A stretch of DNA of 11,049 nt from Actinomycetes bacterium. GTDB taxonomy: Bacteria; Actinomycetota; Actinomycetes; Propionibacteriales; Propionibacteriaceae. Below are positions 1 to 7,734 of the stretch, piece by piece. Location of the stretch: contig JAEYUH010000008.1 of NCBI GenBank assembly GCA_023432725.1, positions 1 through 11,049 on the forward strand, given 5' to 3'. Below the pieces are notes generated by a model, which was given only the letters and a program-made list of their open reading frames with translations, had not been told where the DNA came from and made no database searches. Within the stretch, counting starts at the first letter, position 1. Every line of letters starts with the position of its first letter. The translations under genes and the position numbers were made by a program.

Positions 1-55
1 GCCACCGGGTGGCTCCGCCGAGAGCGCAATCCGGCCCATCAAGGGAGTCGGCGGG

Positions 56-61
56 TACAGT
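56..61 (+). promoter_or_regulatory. Candidate -10 element of a leaderless PAC2 transcript
   Basis: TACAGT matches the actinobacterial TANNNT -10 consensus and ends 7 nt before the GTG at 69, so transcription would begin at or within a base of that start codon. I see no convincing -35 at the expected distance. If the start at 60 is used instead, this match is accidental. Confidence 0.45.
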
Positions 62-68
62 GGCGAGC

Positions 69-968
69 GTGCTGGATCCACGGCTGCTGTACACGCTCAA
101 CCCGCAGGTGTGGGAGTCTCTGGGCGGTCACGAACCGGCCCTGTTGCACCTGCTCGACGGCTATATCGACGCCGGAGCGGTGATCCACACGACCGCCCGC
201 TACCTGCTTGAGCAGTGCGAGCACGAGGTCCTGGTCGAGTTCGACCACGACCAGCTCCACGACTACCGCTCCCGCCGGCCGCAGATGGTCTTCGACACCA
301 ACCACTGGGTGTCGCTGACCGACTACTCGCTGCTGTTGTACAAGGTGCTGGACGCCAGGGGAACGCCCTTTCTGTTGCTGACCGGACCTGAGCCGGACAT
401 GCAGTGGAACCGGGCCAGCGCGGCGATCCTCGGCCTCGCCGAGCGGCTCCACGTCTCCAGCGTGATCAGCGTCGGGGGAGTGCCGATGGCGGTACCGCAC
501 ACCCGTCCGACGCTCGTCACCGCGCACGCCACCGACCCCAACCTGGTCAGCGGGAACCCGATGTGGATCGACCGCGTCCAGTTGCCCGGCAGCTTCTCGC
601 ACATGCTAGAGTTTCAGGCCGGTGAGGCGGGGCTGCTGGGCCGCGGCTTCGTGGCCCACGTCCCGCACTACCTCGCCCAGACCGCGTTCCCGCAGGCCAC
701 CGCCGCGGTGCTGGCCCGGATCGCAGAGGCCACGGGCCTGGAGTTCCCCACCGATGATCTCGCGGAGCGGGCTGCCGCGAACCTCGCGACGATCGCGTCC
801 GAGACCGCGGACGACGCGGACTTCCCCGCGGTCGTGACCGCTCTCGAGGAGCAGTACGACCAGCTCAGGTCCAGCGCCACCCCACGGGTGCCCAGCGCCG
901 AGGAGATCGGCGCCGCGGTCGAGCAGTTCCTGGCCGAGCAGGACCCGCCCCCCGACTTCCGGCGCTGA
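69..968 (+). CDS. PAC2 (proteasome assembly chaperone) family protein
   Basis: The product is a 299-residue soluble protein of the actinobacterial PAC2 family. These proteins are related to eukaryotic proteasome assembly chaperones, but their bacterial role is not settled and no enzymatic activity is established. Family features are the opening LDPRLLYTL, the block DHDQLHDYRSRRPQ near residues 59-72, GPEPDMQWNRAS near 106-117, a glycine-rich SVGGVPM near 134-140, and AHVPHYLAQTAFPQA near 196-210. The C-terminal third is helical, charged and alanine-rich. I chose the GTG at 69 because the homologous region begins there and a TACAGT -10 element ends 7 nt upstream, which suits a leaderless mRNA. 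In-frame alternatives are GTG at 60 (AAGGGAG at 41-47, long spacing) and GTG at 9. The thioesterase gene follows 5 nt after the stop, so they are probably co-transcribed. The family call is firm; the start is less certain. Confidence 0.85.
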   Translation: MLDPRLLYTLNPQVWESLGGHEPALLHLLDGYIDAGAVIHTTARYLLEQCEHEVLVEFDHDQLHDYRSRRPQMVFDTNHWVSLTDYSLLLYKVLDARGTPFLLLTGPEPDMQWNRASAAILGLAERLHVSSVISVGGVPMAVPHTRPTLVTAHATDPNLVSGNPMWIDRVQLPGSFSHMLEFQAGEAGLLGRGFVAHVPHYLAQTAFPQATAAVLARIAEATGLEFPTDDLAERAAANLATIASETADDADFPAVVTALEEQYDQLRSSATPRVPSAEEIGAAVEQFLAEQDPPPDFRR

Positions 969-973
969 CCCCG

Positions 974-1849
974 GTGCCGCAGACCGTCACGCAGCTGATC
1001 GCGCTGCTGGACCTCGACCGGCGCTCGCAGGACGAGTTCGTCGGCGCGGCCGACGAAACCTCCGCACGGCAGCGGGTGTTCGGCGGGCAGGTGCTTGCCC
1101 AGGCGCTCACCGCCGCCTACCACACGGTGCCGGAGCTGCGGCGGGCGCACTCGCTGTCGTCCTACTTCGTCCGGCCGGGGCTGGCCGGCGTCCCGATCAC
1201 CTATCGCATCGAAGAGGTGCGGGACGGCCGGAGCTTCTCCACCAGGCGGGTGGTGGCCACCCAGGCCGAGCGGGTGATCTTCTTCATGGCCGCCTCCTTC
1301 CACCTGCTGGAACCCGGCCTCAACCACGCCGATGCGGCACCTGCCCGGGTCCCGCCGCCCCAGGACTGCCCGCCGCTGTCGGAGGTGCTGGGAGCCAGGT
1401 CGCGCCGCTCAGCCGAGGCCTGGCAGCAGGAATGGGGGGTGCTGGAGACCCGCTTCGCCTCCGACACGACCACCGTCGGGCCGCGCAAGGACGCCGCCAT
1501 GAAGGTGTGGGTGCGGGCCGAGAGCCCGCTGCCCGGTGACCCGCGGCTGCACCAGGCAGTGCTGGCGTACCTGTCCGACCTGACCCTGCTCGCGGTCAGT
1601 ACTGTCCCGCACCCCGTGGAGTTCGCCGGACCGGGCATGCAGGCCGCCTCGATCAACCATGCGATGTGGTTCCACCGCGCCGCCAGGGCCGACGAGTGGC
1701 TGCTCTACGACCAGGTCTCGCCCTCGGCCTCGGCCGGCCTCGGCTTCTCCTTCGGCAGGTTGTTCGCCGGCGGCCAGTTGGTGGCGTCGTGTGCCCAGGA
1801 GGGGCTGATCCGGATCACCGACCCTTCCGAGCTCATCTCCCGCGCCTGA
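974..1849 (+). CDS. tesB: Acyl-CoA thioesterase II (TesB family)
   Basis: The enzyme hydrolyses medium- and long-chain acyl-CoA to free fatty acid and CoA in the cytoplasm. At 291 residues it has the usual length of the family, which carries two fused hotdog domains. The N-terminal hotdog (about 1-115) contains RVFGGQVLAQAL (34-45) and SSYFVRPG (62-69). The C-terminal hotdog (about 175-287) contains YLSDLTLL (199-206), SINHAMWFH (226-234), DEWLLYDQ (240-247) and QEGLIR (275-280). By alignment with E. coli TesB the catalytic residues Asp204, Thr228 and Gln278 correspond to Asp202, Ser226 and Gln275, so the triad is intact with Ser replacing Thr. The residue two after Ser226 is Asn where many homologues have Asp. 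The GTG start lies 5 nt after the PAC2 stop with no clear Shine-Dalgarno, so translational coupling is likely. The physiological substrate cannot be read from the sequence. Confidence 0.93.
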   Translation: MPQTVTQLIALLDLDRRSQDEFVGAADETSARQRVFGGQVLAQALTAAYHTVPELRRAHSLSSYFVRPGLAGVPITYRIEEVRDGRSFSTRRVVATQAERVIFFMAASFHLLEPGLNHADAAPARVPPPQDCPPLSEVLGARSRRSAEAWQQEWGVLETRFASDTTTVGPRKDAAMKVWVRAESPLPGDPRLHQAVLAYLSDLTLLAVSTVPHPVEFAGPGMQAASINHAMWFHRAARADEWLLYDQVSPSASAGLGFSFGRLFAGGQLVASCAQEGLIRITDPSELISRA

Positions 1850-1893
1850 CTGGACAGTTCCCGCCGTCCTCGGCCCGAACGGTCCACCCGGGA

Positions 1894-1933
1894 CGGCAAA
1901 CGGCGTCCCGCCGAAGCAGGACGCCGTTCGCCG
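1894..1933. terminator. Bidirectional terminator hairpin between convergent tesB and sigB
   Basis: AACGGCGTCC (1899-1908) and GGACGCCGTT (1919-1928) form a perfect 10-bp stem around a 10-nt loop. Beyond one A/C mismatch the stem continues with CGGC (1894-1897) pairing to GCCG (1930-1933). It lies between the tesB stop (1849) and the sigB stop (1941) and is symmetrical, so it can serve both transcripts. There is no T-tract, which is common for actinobacterial intrinsic terminators. Confidence 0.8.
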
Positions 1934-1940
1934 CTGTGAC

Positions 1941-2894
1941 TCAGGCAGCAACCTCCGACTCGAGCCGGAGCTTTGTGATGGCGTGCCGCTCGATCTGGCG
2001 GACGCGCTCGGCGGTGATGCCCCAGATCGCCGCGATGTCGGCGAGCTTGGCCTGTCGGCCGTCCAGCAGCCCGTAGCGGCGGCGGACGACATCGGCGGAC
2101 CGCTCGTCGAGCGTGCTGAGCATGGCGTCCAGCCGCTGACGGTCCTCGGCGTCCAGCACCACCTCGTCGGGACCCGGGCTCATCTCGCGGGCCAGCAGGT
2201 CGCCGAGGGCGGTGTCGCCGTCCTCCTCGACAGGGGCGTCCAGGGAGACGTGGTCACGGGCGAGCCGCAGCAGGTCGATGATCTGCTCCTCGGGCAGTCC
2301 GAGCTCGTCGGCGATCTCCGAGAGCTCGGGCTCGCGCCCGAACCTCCGCTCCAGGGTGCGGCGAACCGCCGAGACCTGGTTGACCTGCTCGGCGACGTGC
2401 ACAGGGAGTCGGACGATCCTGCCCTGCTGGGCGATGCCGCGCGAGATCGACTGCCGGACCCACCAGGTGGCGTAGGTGGAGAACTTGAAGCCCTTGGTGA
2501 AGTCGAACTTCTCCACCGCGCGGATCAGCCCCGTGTTGCCCTCCTGAACCAGGTCGAGCAGAGGCATCTGCGAGCGGCCGTACTTGCGGGCGACGGAGAC
2601 CACCAGCCGCAGGTTCGCGGTGATGAACCGCTGCATGGCGGCGTCGCCCTCGGCGGCGATCTGCTCGAGTTCCTCGCGGGTGGCTGAGACCTTGTGCTGC
2701 GCACGATCCTCGGCGGGGAGCCTGTCGTCCAGCAGGGCGTGGGCGTACTGACCGGCCTCGATCGCGCGCGCGAGTTCGACCTCCTCGGCTGCGGTCAGCA
2801 GAGCAGTCTTCGCAATCCCGTCGAGGTACAGCCCGACCGCATCCTTGCCGTCGATGCCGTCATTGAGTCGTACCCGGTGTGCAGTAGAGATCAA
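1941..2894 (-). CDS. sigB: Group 2 (SigB-like) RNA polymerase sigma factor
   Basis: This is a 317-residue sigma-70 family protein that directs core RNA polymerase to -10/-35 promoters close to those read by SigA. It has region 1.2 (about 19-48), region 2 (about 86-156, with [14 protein letters not shown] at 132-145 for core binding, -10 recognition and melting), region 3 (about 165-240) and region 4 (about 254-312, with the helix-turn-helix around IWGITAERVRQIERHA). It lacks a region 1.1 or long acidic N-terminus, as expected for group 2 proteins such as actinobacterial SigB, which act in stationary phase and stress. The TTG start at 2894-2892 is chosen because GGAAGGA (2907-2901) sits 6 nt upstream and the conserved sequence begins soon after. 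No in-frame ATG or GTG occurs before residue 87. It is encoded downstream of oligopeptidase B on the same strand, 179 nt away. SigB versus another HrdB/HrdD-type paralogue is inferred from size and from proximity to sigA. Confidence 0.92.
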   Translation of the reverse strand: MISTAHRVRLNDGIDGKDAVGLYLDGIAKTALLTAAEEVELARAIEAGQYAHALLDDRLPAEDRAQHKVSATREELEQIAAEGDAAMQRFITANLRLVVSVARKYGRSQMPLLDLVQEGNTGLIRAVEKFDFTKGFKFSTYATWWVRQSISRGIAQQGRIVRLPVHVAEQVNQVSAVRRTLERRFGREPELSEIADELGLPEEQIIDLLRLARDHVSLDAPVEEDGDTALGDLLAREMSPGPDEVVLDAEDRQRLDAMLSTLDERSADVVRRRYGLLDGRQAKLADIAAIWGITAERVRQIERHAITKLRLESEVAA

Positions 2895-2900
2895 GGTTGT

Positions 2901-2907
2901 TCCTTCC
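2901..2907 (-). promoter_or_regulatory. Shine-Dalgarno that fixes the TTG start of sigB
   Basis: On the minus strand GGAAGGA precedes TTG with a 6-nt spacer (ACAACC). It is the only good ribosome binding site near the start of the conserved sigma sequence and supports TTG over a long upstream extension that would run into the oligopeptidase gene. Confidence 0.8.
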
Positions 2908-3053
2908 GCTCGGCACCAAGTACAACGGCACCGACCGCGTTTTTCTGCCCCAGTACCCTGTGCGCGGACTCCGAACCGTCCCCGCGCGCGCAATCCAAGA
3001 CCGTGGTAGTACGGCGGGTCCACCCACAGGCCGACCCCGCTCAGCGCGCGCTC

Positions 3054-3072
3054 AGCCGGGCCAGAGCCGGCT
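3054..3072 (-). terminator. Possible weak terminator hairpin after oligopeptidase B
   Basis: AGCCGG (3054-3059) and CCGGCT (3067-3072) form a 6-bp stem around a 7-nt loop, starting one base beyond the oligopeptidase stop codon on the minus strand. The overlapping palindrome AGAGCCGGCTCT (3063-3074) could compete with it. The stem is short and lacks a T-tract, so read-through into sigB is quite possible. Confidence 0.35.
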
Positions 3073-3073
3073 C

Positions 3074-5200
3074 TCAGGATCCGGTGGCCGGCTTGGTCTG
3101 CCCGATCAGCCAGGCGTACTCGAAGGCAAGGTCCCGCCACACGGCGTAGCGTCCGGAGACGCCGCCGTGGCCCGCCACGAGTTCGGTCTTCAGCAGCAGC
3201 CGGTCCGCCAGGCCTGCGTCGTGCCGTAGCCGGGCCACCCACTTGGCGGGTTCGGTCACCTCGACCCGGGTGTCGTTGAGGGACGCGGTCACCAGCACCG
3301 CCGGATAGTCCTGCCTCGTGACGTTCTCGTAGGGGGAGTAACTCTTCATCAGCCGGTAGGCCTCGGGGTCGTGGAGCGGGTCGCCCCACTCCTCCCACTC
3401 CGTGACGGTGAGCGGAAGGTCGGGATCCAGCACAGTGTTCAGCGGGTCGACGAAGGGCACCTGGGCGTGGACGGCCGCGAAGGCGTCCGGTGCCTGGTTG
3501 ATCGCCGCGCCGACCAGCAGCCCGCCGGCGCTGCCGCCGGCGGCGGCCAGCCGCCCGACGCTGGTCACCCGCGACGCCACCAGGTGGCGGGCACAGGCCA
3601 CGAAGTCGCTGAAGGTGTTGGGCTTCTGGTCGAGCCTGCCCCCCTCGTACCAGGCCCTGCCCAGCTCACCACCGCCGCGGACGTGCGCGATGGCGTACAC
3701 GTAGCCACGGTCCAGCAGGCTGAGCCGGGGGATCGAGAACTGGTGGGGGTAGCTCACCTCGTACGCGCCGTAGCCCACCAGCAGGCAGCCCGCGGTGCCG
3801 TCCAGCGGGGTGTCGGCCCTGCTCACCAGCGAGATCGGGATTCTGGTCCCGTCCGCAGCGGTGGCCCAGTCGCGGCGCTGCACGTAGTCGCCGGGACGGT
3901 ACTGCCCGAACTGCGGGTGGTCGAGCACCGGGCGCTGCTTGAGAACCCGCAACTCCCCGGTGTCGAGCAGGTAGTCGATCACCTGTTCCGGGGTGACCAG
4001 CGACTGGTAGGAGAGCCGGATCCGGTCGGTGTCGGCGTCCTCGGAACCATCGGCGTCGACCTGGTACAGCGCCTCGCCGAAGTCGATCTCGCGGCCTTGA
4101 CCCACCGCGCCGTCCGGCCCGACGGGGGACACCACCACCCGGACCAGCCCGTCGCGGCGCAGGCTCGCGACCAGGGCGCGGTCGTAGGCCGACACGTCGA
4201 GCAGCCGGACGCCGGGCTCGCCCGGCCACACCGGCTCCCAGTCGGTCTCGGAGGTCGCCCACAGCGGGGCGGTAGCCAGCGCGAAGTCGGGCGCCCCGTC
4301 GTTGTGGACGATGAACAGCCGGTCGCCGGCGACCTCGACGTCGTACTCGACCCCGGGGCGCCGGGGGGTCACGACCCGGGGACGCGCGGCGTGGTCGGCG
4401 GCCTCGACCAGCAGGGTCTCGCTGCTGGTCTTGCTGCCCAGCGCAATCACCACCCAGCGGTGGTCGCGGCTGCTGCCGAGCTCCATCCAGAACCGCTCGT
4501 CCGGTTCGTGGTGCAGGACGAGGTCGCCAGTGCCGCCCAGGACGTGGCGGTGGGCGGTGTCGGGCCGCCAGGCGTCGTCAAGGGTCAGGTAGCAGAAGCT
4601 GTCGTCGCCACCCCAGCAGCCGCCGGCGGCGATCCCCGTGAGGGTGTCGCGCAAGAGTTGCCCGGTGCGCAGGTCGAGGAAGCGGGCGTCGTAGCGCTCG
4701 TCGCCCGCGGTGTCGACCGAGTAGGCCAGCAGGTCGCCGCCGGGGGAGACCAGCAGCGTTCCCAGGGCGAAGAAGGCCGAGCCGGCCGCCAGCGCGTTGC
4801 AGTCCAGCAGCAGTTCCTCGCCGTCCGGCAGCGTGACCGGATCGGGGAGGTGGTCGCGATCGGCCGCGGGCGCCCGGTGGTAGCTGGAGTAGTTCAGTCC
4901 CTCGATGGTGCGCGCGTAGTACCAGAAGCAGCGTCCGTCGGTGTGCCGGACGAACTCCGGCACGGACAGGTCGGTCTGCAGGGTACGTGCCGCGATGTCG
5001 GCGTAGACCTCCTGCCGAAGCTCCTCCTGGCCGGAAGTCACGGTCTCGGTGAAGGCGTTCTCGGCGGCGAGGTAGGCCAACAGCGCCGGGTCGTCCTTGT
5101 CGCGCATCCAGGCATACGGATCGGTTACCCGATCGCCGTGGACCTCCCGGGTGTGCGGCCGGCGCGGCGCGGTCGGCGGGACAGGACTGTCAACGTGCAT
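3074..5200 (-). CDS. ptrB: Oligopeptidase B / S9A-family serine peptidase
   Basis: This cytoplasmic serine peptidase cleaves short peptides; characterised oligopeptidase B enzymes cut after Arg or Lys. At 708 residues it has the family's usual length (about 690-710). Residues about 5-75 carry the N-terminal DPYAWMRD motif (27-34), about 75-420 form the seven-bladed beta-propeller that filters large substrates, and about 425-700 form the alpha/beta-hydrolase domain. Catalytic residues are Ser557 in GGSAGG (555-560), Asp643 in LNDTRVEV and His678 in AGHGG. Oligopeptidase B hallmarks are HVRGGGELG (506-514), VPFVDPLNTVLD (581-592), EWEEWGDP (601-608) and KSYSPYENV (619-627). The ATG at 5200 begins the homologous region, has no good Shine-Dalgarno, and is preceded at 7 nt by a -10 match, so the mRNA may be leaderless. 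The gene is divergent from sigA and tandem with sigB. Strict basic specificity is inferred, not shown. Confidence 0.93.
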   Translation of the reverse strand: MHVDSPVPPTAPRRPHTREVHGDRVTDPYAWMRDKDDPALLAYLAAENAFTETVTSGQEELRQEVYADIAARTLQTDLSVPEFVRHTDGRCFWYYARTIEGLNYSSYHRAPAADRDHLPDPVTLPDGEELLLDCNALAAGSAFFALGTLLVSPGGDLLAYSVDTAGDERYDARFLDLRTGQLLRDTLTGIAAGGCWGGDDSFCYLTLDDAWRPDTAHRHVLGGTGDLVLHHEPDERFWMELGSSRDHRWVVIALGSKTSSETLLVEAADHAARPRVVTPRRPGVEYDVEVAGDRLFIVHNDGAPDFALATAPLWATSETDWEPVWPGEPGVRLLDVSAYDRALVASLRRDGLVRVVVSPVGPDGAVGQGREIDFGEALYQVDADGSEDADTDRIRLSYQSLVTPEQVIDYLLDTGELRVLKQRPVLDHPQFGQYRPGDYVQRRDWATAADGTRIPISLVSRADTPLDGTAGCLLVGYGAYEVSYPHQFSIPRLSLLDRGYVYAIAHVRGGGELGRAWYEGGRLDQKPNTFSDFVACARHLVASRVTSVGRLAAAGGSAGGLLVGAAINQAPDAFAAVHAQVPFVDPLNTVLDPDLPLTVTEWEEWGDPLHDPEAYRLMKSYSPYENVTRQDYPAVLVTASLNDTRVEVTEPAKWVARLRHDAGLADRLLLKTELVAGHGGVSGRYAVWRDLAFEYAWLIGQTKPATGS

Positions 5201-5207
5201 GCCAGGA

Positions 5208-5213
5208 ACCTTA
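5208..5213 (-). promoter_or_regulatory. Candidate -10 element of a leaderless ptrB transcript
   Basis: On the minus strand TAAGGT (TANNNT) ends 7 nt before the ptrB ATG, so RNA would start at or next to the A of the start codon. The upstream region near 5231-5237 is GC-rich with no recognisable -35. The lack of a good ribosome binding site supports this reading. Confidence 0.5.
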
Positions 5214-5273
5214 TTGGGCTGGACGCGCGACCGCGGGCACGCCACGAGCGGGACGAATCGCCCCGGCAGGGAG

Positions 5274-5302
5274 TTGGTTGGACCCCTGCGACGTGGCAGA
5301 AT
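5274..5302 (+). promoter_or_regulatory. Candidate sigA promoter
   Basis: TTGGTT (5274-5279) and CAGAAT (5297-5302) are separated by 17 nt, matching the vegetative -35/-10 layout with the -10 one base from TAGAAT. Transcription would start near 5309, giving a leader of about 60 nt before the sigA GTG at 5369 that contains the inverted repeat at 5319-5335. The match is reasonable but not perfect. Confidence 0.45.
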
Positions 5303-5318
5303 GGCGAGGTGAGCCATT

Positions 5319-5335
5319 GACAACTCCCGGTTGTC
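5319..5335. repeat. Perfect inverted repeat in the sigA leader (operator or RNA hairpin)
   Basis: GACAAC (5319-5324), a 5-nt spacer TCCCG, and GTTGTC (5330-5335) form a perfect inverted repeat. It lies just downstream of the likely sigA start site and 33 nt before the start codon. It could be a dimeric repressor operator or a small hairpin in the sigA mRNA leader. It overlaps a TTGACA (5317-5322) that lacks a partner -10. I do not recognise it as a known operator. Confidence 0.5.
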
Positions 5336-5368
5336 GTGCGCCCTGAATCGCTCGTCGAGAGGTTGCTT

Positions 5369-6763
<1,395 letters not shown>

Positions 6764-6794
6764 CCGCCCGCGGCCGCTTCCCGACAGTCTCACG

Positions 6795-6821
6795 GCGCGC
6801 CGTCCCGACGGGGCGGCGCGC
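6795..6821 (+). terminator. Rho-independent-type terminator after sigA
   Basis: GCGCGCCG (6795-6802) pairs with CGGCGCGC (6814-6821). The stem continues inward with a T/G wobble and CCC/GGG to a 3-nt GAC loop, giving about 12 bp that is nearly all G-C. It begins 32 nt after the sigA stop. No T-tract follows, which is usual in high-GC actinobacteria. Confidence 0.8.
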
Positions 6822-6923
6822 GCGTGCCACCTCACTGGTCGGCAGTTAATTCTCCAGATGCTGTGATCTGCTCGTAACCCCCGCGTCATAGTGCTGACCG
6901 ATCGATGCGGCTATCGTCACCCC
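6822..6923 (+). promoter_or_regulatory. gluA upstream region with leaderless-type promoter
   Basis: TATCGT (6912-6917) fits the TANNNT -10 consensus and ends 6 nt before the gluA ATG, so the transcript probably starts on the initiator codon. No Shine-Dalgarno is visible before that ATG, which supports a leaderless mRNA. The -35 is unclear. Farther up, an AT-richer patch contains CAGAT-N6-ATCTG (6855-6870), a short imperfect operator candidate. A second possible -10, CATAGT (6887-6892), is weaker. I recognise no known nitrogen- or cAMP-responsive site. Confidence 0.5.
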
Positions 6924-7697
6924 ATGGCAGCGCAAGAAGTCGGGTTCCCCGAGCCCTCTGACGTCCCGCTGGTCGTGCTGAGTGAGGTCAACAAGCATTT
7001 CGGCAGCCTGCACGTCCTGCGCGACATCAACCTGACCATCCACAAGGGTGAGGTAGTGGTGGTGCTGGGTCCCTCGGGGTCCGGGAAGTCGACGCTGTGC
7101 CGGGCGATCAACCGGCTGGAGACCATCGGGTCGGGCAGCATCACGATCGACGGGGTACCGCTGCCGGAGGAGGGCAAGGCGCTCGCGGAGTTGCGGGCCG
7201 ACGTCGGGATGGTCTTCCAGTCGTTCAACCTGTTCGCCCACAAGACGATCCTCGAGAACGTGACGCTCGGGCCGATCAAGGTCCGCCGCAAGAGCCCCGA
7301 CGAGGCCCGCAAGCTGGCCATGGAACTGCTCACCAGGGTGGGCGTCGACAACCAGGCCGACAAGTACCCCGCGCAACTGTCCGGCGGCCAGCAGCAGCGG
7401 GTGGCGATCGCCCGCGCGCTGGCGATGCAGCCCAAGGTGCTGCTGTTCGACGAACCCACCTCGGCCCTCGACCCGGAGATGGTCAACGAGGTGCTCGACG
7501 TCATGGTCAGCCTCGCCCGCCAGGGCATGACGATGGTGGTGGTGACCCACGAGATGGGCTTCGCCCGCAAGGCGGCCGACCGCGTCGTCTTCATGGACGG
7601 CGGGCAGATCGTCGAGGAGGGCACACCGGACGACTTCTTCACCAACGCCCAGACCGCCCGGGCGAAGGACTTCCTCAGCAAGATCCTCACCCACTGA
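6924..7697 (+). CDS. gluA: Glutamate-type ABC transporter, ATP-binding protein
   Basis: This cytoplasmic ATPase powers import through the two permeases encoded downstream. The 257-residue protein has every ABC landmark: Walker [10 protein letters not shown] (49-57), Q-loop Gln99 in VFQSFNLF, signature LSGGQQQR (152-159), Walker B LLFDEP (173-178), D-loop SALD (180-183) and switch His209 in VVVTHEMGF. The sequence is typical of the polar amino acid (GlnQ/GluA) class. ATG at 6924 is preferred over the in-frame GTG at 6891 because the conserved sequence starts later and the -10 at 6912-6917 places the transcript start on this ATG. Family members are about 240-250 residues, so the first 15 or so residues ([14 protein letters not shown]) are a small extension. 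It opens a four-gene operon whose order matches gluABCD of corynebacteria. Glutamate is the best substrate guess; aspartate or glutamine cannot be excluded. Confidence 0.94.
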   Translation: MAAQEVGFPEPSDVPLVVLSEVNKHFGSLHVLRDINLTIHKGEVVVVLGPSGSGKSTLCRAINRLETIGSGSITIDGVPLPEEGKALAELRADVGMVFQSFNLFAHKTILENVTLGPIKVRRKSPDEARKLAMELLTRVGVDNQADKYPAQLSGGQQQRVAIARALAMQPKVLLFDEPTSALDPEMVNEVLDVMVSLARQGMTMVVVTHEMGFARKAADRVVFMDGGQIVEEGTPDDFFTNAQTARAKDFLSKILTH

Positions 7698-7734
7698 ACC
7701 GACCAGAAGACCACGCGAGATGACAGGAGGGACC

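Larger units (their letters stand above)
2895..3073 (-). promoter_or_regulatory. Intergenic region upstream of sigB
   Basis: This 179-nt gap separates the oligopeptidase B stop from the sigB start. Apart from the ribosome binding site it holds a run of five T (A on the coding strand) near 2940-2944 and a palindrome AGCGCGCGCT at 3043-3052. I looked on the minus strand for SigA-type promoters and for GGAAC/GTT extracytoplasmic-function-type promoters, such as those that drive sigB in mycobacteria. I found no convincing match. The gap is large enough for an independent sigB promoter, but its position is unresolved. Confidence 0.4.

Noticed and set aside
2895..3398. N-terminal extension of sigB to about 3398
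   Set aside because: It would overlap the 3' end of ptrB in another frame and has no sigma homology; the SD-TTG at 2894 explains the start.
3371..5320. A 649-codon open frame on the plus strand across ptrB
   Set aside because: It is antisense to a well-supported peptidase with an intact triad, and its Val/Gly/Arg/Gln-rich product is typical of such shadows.
5317..5322. Perfect TTGACA as a second sigA -35
   Set aside because: No acceptable -10 lies 16-18 nt downstream (the region is GCCCTG); the nearest CTGAAT is 20 nt away. The match is better explained by the inverted repeat.
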